Source: Emmonsiellopsis sp. PD_33 (lineage: Eukaryota; Ascomycota; Eurotiomycetes; Onygenales; Ajellomycetaceae). Taken from it: a DNA stretch of 50,017 bases. Of this stretch, positions 12,522 to 23,012 are shown piece by piece. Below the pieces are notes generated by a model that worked only from the letters and a program-made list of their open reading frames with translations, was not told the DNA's origin and did no database searches. The stretch spans positions 1-50,017 of the forward strand of contig JANTQF010000257.1 of assembly GCA_032988165.1 (NCBI GenBank), written 5' to 3'. Numbering within the stretch: the first letter of the stretch is position 1; the number at the start of each line of letters is the position of its first letter. Position numbers and translations under genes: made by a program.

Positions 12522-13641
12522 ATGCGGGATGGATTGGTTGTTGATGCAGGCTGATTTCATGATAACCCCCCTGGCGCACGTGCACACTTGTTTAAAACAA
12601 CGTCAAGACGGTGGTATCAATCATGAGCCATCCCAACGTCCAGCTCCTCGCTGTTCAGTCGACAATCCTCTGCCCATCCCCTGTTTCATCCGGCAGAAGT
12701 GTTGCAGGCCATTAGTTGTATGTATATACATCGATGAGTATGGATACAGGTCAAATTAGGGAGGCTTGATGCAATAGCTTCCCCTTCACCCCGCTGAATA
12801 GCACCGACCAGACGGTACATCGCCTGGGAAACATCCAAATGGCAAGCATGAGAGGGTGTATCCCATTTTTGTATTTCCATCTTTATTTTGATAGACCGCT
12901 GAATTCAAAGCGAATGGGGCTGTGTTTGTCATTTGTTGTGGCCATTTAGATGGCTGAGAATCCTCCTGTTAGCTTTATATGTGTGCAACTTAATAGTTAT
13001 TTCATCAAGTACCTTTCTCACAATATCCATCCCATGCGCTCTCTTTAATAATTTTAGCCAAGCCTGCTTACCCAGCAAGTCACATGCCGCCGAAACCCCC
13101 ACGCCTCCAAGCCCGTCTCTGATTGGCCGGAAGCTCGCTCAAGCTCCGCCGCTGACGCTAGAAAACTTCTAGAGGCGAAAAAAATCAGAACAAAAAACAT
13201 AAAAAATAGACCTCGGCACTTTCAAAGGAAGACGATAAGGAGCCGCACACAAGACCCAGATACGCGCTGATATCACCGGCCAGCAAGTAAAAACCGGCCA
13301 ATATAGGCACGCTGTGGATCCTTTGGGTGTGGTTTTATCGGGGTTTGGTGAAGCTGCGAGTCTTTTTCGGCCGGCAATGCGTGATATGGCGTGCCATGTG
13401 AACCGACTGCCTAGGTAGATTGAGAAGGTTGGCTGTAGGTTTGGAAAGTTTTCGCCATCACGGGCACTATAATGTAAGGGGAAAGGAGTGTTTTTGTTTC
13501 GGGTTTCCATCTCTTTTGTACCTATTCATCTTGACTCCATTGACTTCCAAGTTAACGACCCCGATTTCTGCTGAGATTCATAATAACATTCTCATACCAA
13601 ACCCTTTCTCTAATACCCGTGAATATTGCCACACCGTCACA
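12522..13641. other. Intergenic region and peroxidase promoter
   Basis: Promoter and leader of the downstream peroxidase gene. Short open frames exist on both strands but none matches a family. A minus-strand frame at 13169-13510 overlaps the presumed leader and is probably spurious. Confidence 0.5.
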
Positions 13642-14630
13642 ATGAGCAAGCCGGGCGATTTCGATGCTGTCCGCAAGGATATCATCGCAGAGATGAAGAA
13701 GCCCGGATATGACGACGGCAGCGCTGGTCCTGTCTTTGTCCGTCTAGCATGGTAAGGACCAATCCAATTCATTCGATCCGTTTTCGACAACGGACTAACA
13801 GATCCTCTGCTTCCAGGCACTCCGCAGGCACATACGACCAAGAAACCGACACTGGCGGTTCGAACGGCGCCGGAATGCGATACGAAGCCGAGGGCGGTGA
13901 TCCCGCCAACGCCGGCCTCCAATACGCCCGTACATTCCTCGAGCCCATCAAGAAGAGACACCCCTGGATCACATACTCAGACCTCTGGACTTTGGCTGGC
14001 GTTGTCGCCATAAAGGCCATGGGCGGACCAGAGGTGGCCTGGCAACCAGGCCGAACGGATTTCGTCGACGACTCCAAGCTCCCTCCCCGCGGCCGTCTGC
14101 CCGATGCTTCGCAAGGAAACGATCACCTCCGTGACATTTTCTACCGCATGGGCTTCAACGATCAGGAGATTGTCGCACTATCGGGCGCCCACACCCTCGG
14201 CCGCACGCACATGGATCGTAGCGGGTTCGAGGGTCCTTGGGTCAACAACCCAACGCGTTTCTCAAACCAGTACTTTAAGCTCCTCACGACGCTAGAATGG
14301 AAGCCAACGACGCTGTCGAACGGCGTCAAGCAGTTCAACTATGTCGACCCGGACGTGCCGGAGGACGAGAAGGAGGAGCCTCTCATGATGCTGCCGACGG
14401 ATGTGGCGCTGTTGGCTGATCCTGTGTTCTCCAAGTGGGTTCGTGCTTATGCGGATGATAAGGAACTGTTTTTCGACCATTTTTCGAAGGTGTTTGCGAA
14501 GTTGTTGGAGTTGGGTATTAAACGGGATGCGCAGGGCCGCATCACGAATACCGATAATAAGCTGGGAGGGTACGTGTCTGCACCTAAGAAGAGTGATAAG
14601 CCCACGGGCCCTGTCAAGGCGCGTCTGTGA
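13642..14630 (+). CDS. Cytosolic cytochrome c peroxidase-like haem peroxidase (class I)
   Basis: Two exons, 13642-13751 and 13817-14630, separated by a 65-nt intron (GTAAGG...CCAG) that splits Trp37. The protein has 307 residues. Distal haem residues are Arg34, Trp37 and His38 (RLAWH). Proximal His162 lies in LSGAHTLGRTH, and Trp178 follows 16 residues later, the same spacing as His175-Trp191 in yeast cytochrome c peroxidase. Asp232 in MLPTDVALL is the hydrogen-bonding aspartate. The protein reduces hydrogen peroxide, with electrons from cytochrome c or another donor. It starts directly at MSKPGDFDAVRKD with no mitochondrial presequence, so it is the short cytosolic paralogue that eurotialean fungi carry beside mitochondrial Ccp1. 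A charged insertion around residues 195-215 lengthens the His-Asp spacing by about ten residues. Confidence 0.93.
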
Positions 14631-16710
14631 TTTCAGTCGTGGGGAGGTCCATTTGCTGCTGAAATCTTTTCTCCTATGTTTTCATTTCGTGAGATGTCGT
14701 TTTTCTTGCATTTTGTTTATTTTGTATAGACCATTAGCGATAGATTGTCTGTGGGACCGGCCGAGATACCTCTCATAGACCTGTGTATAGAATAATAGAA
14801 GAGATACCACCCCTCAGATATTACAGACATAAGAATCCAGTAATGTCGGATATAATAAACGCGACCGGCTCATGGCCTAGAGGGACGCGTAACCGGCGTG
14901 AGGTAGAGGATATCAAGGATGAGAACCGCCCAAAATCGAGCAGAAAATAAACACAGACCATACAAATGGAAAAAAGTAAGAAGATGAAAATAGTGGAAGC
15001 CAAAGGATGGAGCCAACATCCTATTTATACAAAGCACTGGTGGCCACGGTAATGCGGGCTGAAAATGCGGAGAAGACGGGCGAGTATTTTGCGGGGGAAT
15101 GGCCCTAGCCGACTCGCTTGCCGTCTAGTTCGGGAAACAGGGGGTTACGCCACTAGAAAAAAACATCACCCCTTTTGAATGCTAGCCAGCAACAACCAAT
15201 GCATGTATGAAGTAGAAATGTGAAACATTCCCATGTTTTTTCTTTGGGGGTTCCGAGTAGTGTTTATTTTGCGGATGGAGCTGTTGGCTCCGTCTCGCAG
15301 TAACATCAACAGGTCCAAAACCCTCTTCTTTTCTTTTTCTTTTTTTCGTGGCCCGGGTTTATGATTCCGGTGAGCGATTTCCAACCAAGAATTATTTCCT
15401 TAGAAAAGAGAGCGCACAAGAGCGGGATAGGCTGGTGCGAACAACAACCTCCCGTCCTCCCCTGCTATTAATATGGATACTAATAACCATCTATAAGATT
15501 CCAGCTGGACGTTAAAACACGCCGTTCCTTCGGAACTACAATCCCAGTCACTCTTCCCTTTAAAATGCGTCGGATATTCGAGCGTAGAGGGAGATGAATT
15601 CTATGAGCTTTATCCCAAACGGAATGCCCTGCTAATATTGAGAGATCATGTTGCACGCCCGATGGTTATCGGACCTCGTCTACTACGTACGAACGGCGAA
15701 TCTACAACGAAGGGCTAAAAGCGTGTCAGCACTCTAGATAGACCATCCGAGGAATATTAGAAACCCGATGAACCCAGATGAGCCAGCAAATGCAAGATGG
15801 GATAATGGGGTTTTAGTGGCGCGGAGTGTGCGAGGATGTAATAGTGGGAATGGGAAGGCGGCAGAAGGTGGCATGTGGTTATTGGGGCTTGGGGCAGAGG
15901 GGATGCGAGGACGAAAGGAACAGGAGTTTTTGTTATGCGACAGAGACCGCCGTAGGCAGAATATTCTAACAAATCCCTAGATATTCGGAGCACAACTACT
16001 TGTATGTACTTTACTACCCTACTCTCCGTCGAGTAGAGATGGTATTGATTGGGTGGTTGGTACGATTAGTTTACAGTACATATCTGGGAATCAGTAGGAT
16101 AGAAGCCAGTCGATCCTAGCATCTTTACAAATCACACCCGTTATTGTCTATTTCCATACGGAGAATCATGTTATGATGTTGTGGTTAACTAACTCTATCC
16201 ATTCACTGTACCCCCACGTGGGGCCAATTTAAGCTTAAATCAACGCCAAGTCTCCACCAACGGACACCCCCCTGAGGGCCCTGATTGACAAAAGTCAAAA
16301 CGCCTGGAAAAACCAAAAATTATACAGAGAATAAAAAGTAGATAAATACTCATGGTATTGGGCATCTAGGATGAAATTGATTGAGATGGATAATTCAACA
16401 AGAGGTAATCAGGAAGTGTTGGTATAGAATATGAATGTGAAACCAAAATAAAACTCCAACGTAGGGGAAACTGCAAGAAACAAAAGACAAGGTAATGAAA
16501 CAAAACTGAAGCGAGACAACTAACAAAACAAAGCAAAACAAGGGGTGAGGGAATATGGACACGTCATTCGCGACGGATTGGTCGTGTGGCGATATTTTAC
16601 GCTGTGCCGGAAAAGATCGCCCTCTGGGGGGGGGAGGGGAAGAAAGTGGTGGGTCGTTATTGACGACGGAAAGGGTACGAAGAAATAGCACGCCTTGTCT
16701 GGAATACTTT
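14631..16710. other. Convergent intergenic region
   Basis: Two kilobases between the 3' ends of the peroxidase gene and the USP-like gene. No gene was found. It contains a 12-bp palindrome with an E-box core (CCCCACGTGGGG, 16212-16223) followed by CCAAT, far from any gene start. Frames of 60-150 codons on either strand lack any family resemblance. Confidence 0.5.
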
Positions 16711-19692
16711 TCAATTCTTCGTCCGCTTCTGGGGCCTTCCAGGTGTGGCTGCACCGCTCTCTGCAGAACTAGGGGGTTGTTTGCGTTTCCGAGATGCCGC
16801 ATATGGATTGGAATTTTTCGGGATAGGTGGATGATTTCCACGGTTATTTTGTGAATGTGGGAATTGATAGGACTGAGATTGTTCTGCCATGTTTGAGTAG
16901 ACTTGAACTTGCCCCGGTGGCAACGGTTGCTGCGGATAAACGTTCGAATGTCCCGTCGCTACGGGGCTCGGAATGCTATGGGGAGTCGGCTGGTTGGCAG
17001 ATACAGCTTGTGTTGGTGCAAAAAAAACTGGGTCTCCTAGTTGGTATTCCTCAAACCCACAGAAATGCGCTGCCTGCATCTCCTCTAATTGCCAGGGAGG
17101 ATAAATTTCGTTCGAATCCAGTAGTAGAGGATTTTGTTGCCCGTCAAACCACAGTCCCCACGGCTGCGTGGGTTGTAGAAGCTCTTCCTGGGACGTCTCT
17201 GGAGGATGAATATCTGTTGTTGAAGAATGCAGGGCTTGCTCGACTGACAAAGATGGGGCTTGTGGGGTCGGAATATTGTCCAAAGTAGATTCTATCGGCA
17301 GAGGGCAATCAGTGTCGAGAACCTTGATCACGGGTTCGTTCGTAGGCTGGTCGTCCAGGTTCGGCAGTTCCATGCCCTCGGGAAGTTCGATATCCTTCCA
17401 GCCTTGTTCTGTATAAAAGCCCTCGACCTCAGGAAGAACCGTAAGCTCGTACTCCTTAATAATTTCATCCCAGTCATTTGTGGCATGTTCTGTTGAGCTC
17501 TGAGCTTGTGAAGGTTCGTGGCATGATGTCGTCCTAGGCGGGTTGGCTAATGGTTCCGACATTTTAACTGCAGGAGAAACGGGGCCAGAGGAGGGCCGTG
17601 TACTATACTGAGGTTGATGAGTGATGGCCCCGGCAGGCGTCGTTGGGGGGTTGGCATTTGTAGGTGGCGGAAGGCCCCTTCGTGGCTGATGATGGGCATT
17701 ATTATATTGTTCTGGCTGCCACCCTTGTGAAAATGGTGGTTGTTTCGATGTACGGGCTCTCGAATCTTCCAGAGGACGCATTGCCTGGGGGGCTTCTTTC
17801 ATGGAACCAGCTTGAGGGTTCGTACCATAACCCGTCGGTGGCGCTAATAATCTTGGGGTATCTGGGACAGCATTTGCTTTTCGATAATGTGGGCTGGCAC
17901 GGCCAGTATTTTGCAGTTTTCGTGGTCGTGGGGTATATTTCCTTGAGGCCGCAGGCGATGGTAATGCGCCATGGCCTGCCATTGCTAATTGGGAAGCGTT
18001 GGTAGTCGGGAACGAATGTCGCATGGGTCCACCAGGAACTTGCTGAGGCTGTTTGTGGATGGCATTGAGAAGTAACTCATTGTTCTCAACACAATGTGTC
18101 ATAGCAGATATAGCAGCACTCGCGATTCCCAGGACCTCTGTTGTAGGGTTGACAACTCTCTCGTAAAACAACAACGCCGAACAATTCTTGTGCCACCAAG
18201 AGGTGGGCACCTTTTCTTCGTTTTTCGACGAACTGATTCCGCCTATAATGGATCCATTACATTGCCGTCCATCGTACATTCGAATTTTCCCTTGATCCTT
18301 CTCACATCGTTCATGGTCATTCCAGATCACTCTATAGCGGAAGTTTGCATCTCGACCGATGGGATAAATCCCTCCTAGCCATCTAAAAATGGCTGTCTGT
18401 TGGTTTCCATTCTCGTCTCGATATGCAACTGGAATATTGCTGGATGTGTGGGATGCAGGAGGCATACGTGGGTCCGATCGTAAGACTAGACGCAATGGTA
18501 GTTCATGAAAGAGCCTATCAACGTTTAGGGTGTGATGCCTGCACTTATTGCATTCTTCGAATATCTTATAGCCGGCGTGAAAAAAATCTGCCATTTGCCC
18601 TTGGATTGTGGTATCTAGGATATCCTGTTCTGGAACGCTAAGAGGAATGTATGACTGTGACGATTCAACATACGTTCGTGGTGTCTCGGGATGACAGTGG
18701 TCCGCGTAGTTGCCATGTTGGGCATAGTTGACTTGAAATTGACGAAACGACTTCGTGCACCATTTCCATACAAACTCAACGAGCTGCTCTTCATTGGAAT
18801 GTGCGTGGCGTCCATAAAGTTGGCGGTATTCGTCGATTTCCTCCCTCAGACGTCTCTTGCGTGCATAAGCATTAGCATCCGAGGCAGCCCAATCCATATG
18901 CATACAATCCAAAAACAGCCGCTCCGAAGTGATGAGGTTTATATGCCATTCCGAAACGCCTTCGCGGTCGGCAACGGTAGAACCGGCACCAAGTAGGTTC
19001 CCAGCAACGATCGCACAGTCAATGATGCTATCAATCAAATCAGTCGAGTGGGAAACCGGCCCTTGCCCTCGGTAGGGATAGTCTATCCCTCTAGCGTCAA
19101 CCACAAAATCGGGGACCACATCGGATTGGACAAGTCTGATTCGACTGGCGGCTTGAGGTGCTGGCGCGAGTAATGGCGATAGTGGATGCCGTTCAAGCCT
19201 TCGATAAGCGGATTGAATTATGGCTTTTTGGATTATCTCGACGACTTCTGCTCGGGGACCGGGGACGAGCTCTTCCTGATATCCCCTATCACCTTCAAGA
19301 GCGTGATTCTTCATTAGTGAGCGCGTTTTTTCCTCCTGTATTCTCGCACCGTGTCTAGTAATCTGCGGTGCACCGTGCTTCGGGATCAATAGGCCGGGGC
19401 CTGCGTCGCAATTGCAGCTATGAAATTTTTCGTTGGCCGGCCTTCTCCGTTGGTTATAGACGATCTTGCATAGGATTTCGTAAATTTTGGATGTGGCCTC
19501 TTTTTTGTCTCTGGGGACCGTGTAGGAAAATCCCCAACCGTGATATTGTATCAGATATTCGAGCTCTTGTGAAGTAAATTGCCCCAGAGGTTTGCCACAG
19601 AGTTGAGAGAAGTCTGGAGGGTTATCTAGACGACCGACATCAAAGCTCAGGTATTGCTTGTTCCTTTCTGATGCAGGACTCACCGGATGCAT
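16711..19692 (-). CDS. Large protein resembling a ubiquitin-specific protease fold, likely catalytically dead, with disordered tail
   Basis: One uninterrupted frame. The ATG at 19692 (MHPVSPASERNK) gives 993 residues; an in-frame ATG at 19788 would add 32 mostly hydrophobic residues and is less likely. About residues 205-515 recall the USP peptidase layout: an N-terminal box (STDLIDSIIDCAIVAGNLL) where active enzymes have an Asn-x-Cys-Trp-x-Asp-Ser-type motif, a CxxC pair with FHELPLRL near 380-400, a tyrosine-rich stretch (RYRVIWND), and a closing LLFYERV near 510. The usual catalytic Cys is not seen in the N-terminal box and the usual His before the YRVIW stretch appears to be Asn, so I infer a pseudoenzyme. 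Residues about 520-993 are Pro/Gln/Ser-rich and probably disordered. That the frame is real is clear; the fold assignment is inference. Confidence 0.6.
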   Translation of the reverse strand: MHPVSPASERNKQYLSFDVGRLDNPPDFSQLCGKPLGQFTSQELEYLIQYHGWGFSYTVPRDKKEATSKIYEILCKIVYNQRRRPANEKFHSCNCDAGPGLLIPKHGAPQITRHGARIQEEKTRSLMKNHALEGDRGYQEELVPGPRAEVVEIIQKAIIQSAYRRLERHPLSPLLAPAPQAASRIRLVQSDVVPDFVVDARGIDYPYRGQGPVSHSTDLIDSIIDCAIVAGNLLGAGSTVADREGVSEWHINLITSERLFLDCMHMDWAASDANAYARKRRLREEIDEYRQLYGRHAHSNEEQLVEFVWKWCTKSFRQFQVNYAQHGNYADHCHPETPRTYVESSQSYIPLSVPEQDILDTTIQGQMADFFHAGYKIFEECNKCRHHTLNVDRLFHELPLRLVLRSDPRMPPASHTSSNIPVAYRDENGNQQTAIFRWLGGIYPIGRDANFRYRVIWNDHERCEKDQGKIRMYDGRQCNGSIIGGISSSKNEEKVPTSWWHKNCSALLFYERVVNPTTEVLGIASAAISAMTHCVENNELLLNAIHKQPQQVPGGPMRHSFPTTNASQLAMAGHGALPSPAASRKYTPRPRKLQNTGRASPHYRKANAVPDTPRLLAPPTGYGTNPQAGSMKEAPQAMRPLEDSRARTSKQPPFSQGWQPEQYNNAHHQPRRGLPPPTNANPPTTPAGAITHQPQYSTRPSSGPVSPAVKMSEPLANPPRTTSCHEPSQAQSSTEHATNDWDEIIKEYELTVLPEVEGFYTEQGWKDIELPEGMELPNLDDQPTNEPVIKVLDTDCPLPIESTLDNIPTPQAPSLSVEQALHSSTTDIHPPETSQEELLQPTQPWGLWFDGQQNPLLLDSNEIYPPWQLEEMQAAHFCGFEEYQLGDPVFFAPTQAVSANQPTPHSIPSPVATGHSNVYPQQPLPPGQVQVYSNMAEQSQSYQFPHSQNNRGNHPPIPKNSNPYAASRKRKQPPSSAESGAATPGRPQKRTKN

Positions 19693-22313
19693 TTTGCCAT
19701 TGGAGTCTGGAAACAGATTTCGTGGGGTAATAAGCAAGAACAATATGCACTTCGCAGATGTAAAACTGTGATCGAAGGGGAAATTCACAATTTAAATATA
19801 AGGAGTGACCAACACTCGGCAGGGAGAGAGTGTGTGAATATCATTAATGGCTATTTTCGAGACCCATTTTCTCTGTTGTTTAAATGGAGTGCTGGCAATA
19901 ACCAAGGAAGTAAATGTGGCGTCGATGAGTCGATGGAGGCTCTGATAAAGAATATATTTCAAAGCCATTGCGGTTGAAACAGTCTTGATAAAAGCCCATA
20001 GAGGATCCGGGGAATACAATGAGACTTTAGTTTCTTTATAGTCGATATATCAACAAGGCCGAAACAATCAGCCTGTACATATCACAAGCGATGGTTCGGT
20101 CCTTGTCTCATCCAGGCCAGATGCAACAAGCCAGTAGCTAGTCAATTATGAAAAGGCAAAGTATTGCCTCGAGGATGAGATCCGTTTCGCGAAGAAGAAT
20201 GAAAGGCAGAAAGAATTTTCAACAAAGAGTTCAACAAAGCCATTGAACACATCAAAGATATGGCAATAATAGATGACAAAGAATACGCGGCTCCGGGGTT
20301 GCTTCATTACCTCTAGTCCGAGGGTTTCGTACTCGATTCGTCGGAGAGCGAGAAGCTTAATCGACTTTATGCATGCTGAAGTAAATATCACCACTATAAA
20401 GTCGCTTCATTCTAGGGTCAACTTGAAGGGCCTAGGGCGAGTTGGAACCGTAGCCTGTTATCACAAAACAGGCTTATGAAATTTTTTTCGAGATTCCCTA
20501 AGTAGAAAAAGAATGTGCTGCTCATCCAATGCCAAAACTTGCCTTTCAGGGCACACATAACAGTAGCAGTAGCTCGCGATGGATAACATGGCAGCGGATC
20601 CCTATCCGCGCCTGGGCTTCGATGTGGGCGTTAAGATGAACGCTCGGGTATTTACCCAGATGTCACGTATGGTCCAATTGTGAACGAAAGCGATGGTAAG
20701 CTGGGGATAGCAGTGCTCTGCTCCTCAAGTTGGTATAAAACAGAATAGTAGCCTCGGAGACGTGTTGTTCTGGAGTTTCGCGTCTGCAAATTTGTTTATG
20801 AGGTCGCCTTATCCAGGTCACGTGATAGGTTATCAATGCCGCCAAAACAGATTCCAATTTGCTCCGCAACAACATCCAGCATTATCCGGGATCTTTGTAC
20901 TGAGGGTGTTGATAAGTCCCTCCACAGATGGCGAGATTATTGGCAATTTCCAACCCGCCATGATTCCCGAAGGGCGAATATATATTCGAAGGGATGCTCC
21001 CGTCGAACCCAGCGCTTTTGACGACGATCCAAGCCATTCACGAAGTTGATGAAGGAGAGATTGAAATTTGGAAACAGAGGAATCAGCAAGACGAAGGAGA
21101 GGAAGGAATCGTCTTTAATTTAAAGACCAATTCGCGGCACCTATCTCTTCGGCATCCTCCACACCAAATATTTACTTCTAGGCTACGTCGTTCATCGCGT
21201 CCTACACGCCAGCCCTCGAACTACACTGGTTCACATTTAATACCGTTTGCGCCATCAGAAAAGGGGTGATATAAATTAAAATGTCACAAAAGCCATCCAC
21301 AAACCAGCACAAGAATGGCAGTTGTTCTTTGGCATGGAAGTACAATTTACTCCAAAAGCAATTTCTTTGTGCGTTCTGCTTTTGATGACCATTATCATGG
21401 ACAAGCGCCAGGACAAGGACACATCTAGACATTATTTTTGGTCATTTAGTACTAGCACTCTAACATGCCACTTGGTGCAGAAAAGGCCCCAGGAAATCCT
21501 TTGAGATATGAAACAGCCATTATGTTGAATAATGCCTCACATGGTTCAAAACCAACCAACGATGCAAGGTGGGCGAAAAGCTTTGGACTTGGGTCTTGAA
21601 ATGTTTCACACCCTGCTTACTATCCGGAGAAATCTCTTTGTCCGTGTTAAAACACCAATGGGAACTAAAGGGACAGTGGCATTCATTCCATGGCAAATGC
21701 ATAAAGGGGCCCTTTGAAAAATCCCCAAATGCTGTTCTTCGTTCGAGGGCAATTTGCGGGGATTTTCTGACGAAGTAAGCTACAATTAGTTACTTCCAAA
21801 TGTCAATATCCCTGAGAGTGCTCTGCTTGATTTTTGCCGTTTTATTTACTTCTTTAACCCGGTGGTGAGGGTTTTCAGAGCAGCACCTGTGAAAGCTGCA
21901 AATCTTGCTTACTGGCTCTTTTTTCTTCTTCCTTTTTTCTTTCTTTTTTTTGAGCAAATCTGTCGGCATTCTTTATTTTGGTTCTTTTCATTTTTCTTTC
22001 TCGTTTTACTCTTCCTTATCATAACCGTGAGCAAGTTACATGGCTGGAAGTTAAGGGTGCGATAGATCTGGCACCTGTATAGACGTGCTGAGATATTACT
22101 TCAACGGCCAAGGGCGAAGATAAGCAGAGAATCAACAAGAAGCAGATCAATTAACTTTTCAATGGCTAACTTTATGTCTTACAAACGCAGAAGCAGAACC
22201 TGAAAACAACCAGCACTCACTTTCACCTCCTTACCCCCTTCATTCCAGTCACCATTATTCTCGTCACCAAGGATTAAGTCAAACAGACGAATATGCAAAA
22301 GTGATTGCAGCCC
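19693..22313. other. Intergenic region with weak coding traces
   Basis: No gene could be supported. Plus-strand stretches at 20582-20680 and 20762-21270 have an amino-acid composition that looks somewhat coding, but they are broken by frame changes with no consistent splice sites, so they may be a decayed gene. A pyrimidine-rich tract at about 21910-22020 consists mainly of T and C. Confidence 0.4.
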
Positions 22314-23012
22314 CTAGCACTTCTTCCACTTGAAGAAGACTACGTTGCCAAATTCGCCATCGGTCGATGTGCTCGCGAGCTTACCAGAGCCGCTGACAAG
22401 GACCTCCTGCTTGACGTTGAGCATGACATCGGTGGTACCGCAGGGAGACCATGTGCCCCAGGCGATGGCGTCGTGTTTTTCGAAGCGGCCAGAGGTTGGA
22501 CCAGTGAAGTCGATCGTGCTGGAAATCTGGAGGTTTGTGCTCGTAGTTAGCGATCGCGTCCCCGATGGCCAACCCAAGTGTGAAACGTGGTCCGAGGGAC
22601 AACATAAACATACCTGATCCGTTTCGCCAGAGAAATAATACGTGGAGCGAACCAGGCCCGTCGAACCGGAGCCCAGGTTAACATGACCCTTATAATCGAC
22701 GCCGAGGACCGTGAAGCTCCACCCTTGCGGGTAAGTGAGGACGAAGTTCAGCTGACAGAATCTGCGATGATCATCGTAATTGCTGCCGGCGCCATCTGCT
22801 GCCCAGAGATCCCTTGTCCGGATCGGACAGATGCTGCCATCCGAGGCAACGTTGATGTCCAATGTCCCCTGGTTGCAGCCACTGCCTGCATAGACGATCT
22901 GGTCGATTTTCACGCCTGCGGGACTGACGGCTTCCGCCTCTGGGAAGGGAGCGGGAATGGCAATCGCAGAGGCGAGGATTGGAAGAAAGGAGATTGTGGA
23001 TAGGTATCTCAT
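22314..23012 (-). CDS. Secreted DUF4360 family protein
   Basis: Two exons on the minus strand, 22614-23012 and 22314-22526, with an 87-nt intron (GTATGT donor, GCTAACT branch site, CAG acceptor). The product is 203 residues. Residues 1-18 form a signal peptide (MRYLSTISFLPILASAIA) followed by a short propeptide-like segment. The remainder is the DUF4360 beta-rich domain: GSGCNQGT near the start, paired cysteines (CPIRTRD and RRFCQLNF), a tyrosine-containing core (STYYFSG) and a final Cys near WKKC. The family is common in secretomes of Aspergillus and related fungi and has no proven function. The intron is a multiple of three and stop-free, so its retention would insert 29 residues without a frame change; the spliced form matches the usual family length better. 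Confidence 0.85.
   Translation of the reverse strand: MRYLSTISFLPILASAIAIPAPFPEAEAVSPAGVKIDQIVYAGSGCNQGTLDINVASDGSICPIRTRDLWAADGAGSNYDDHRRFCQLNFVLTYPQGWSFTVLGVDYKGHVNLGSGSTGLVRSTYYFSGETDQVCLCCPSDHVSHLGWPSGTRSLTTSTNLQISSTIDFTGPTSGRFEKHDAIAWGTWSPCGTTDVMLNVKQEVLVSGSGKLASTSTDGEFGNVVFFKWKKC

Noticed and set aside
16212..16223. Palindromic E-box CCCCACGTGGGG as a promoter element
   Set aside because: It lies between two converging genes, more than 1.5 kb from any supported start, so no regulatory role can be argued.
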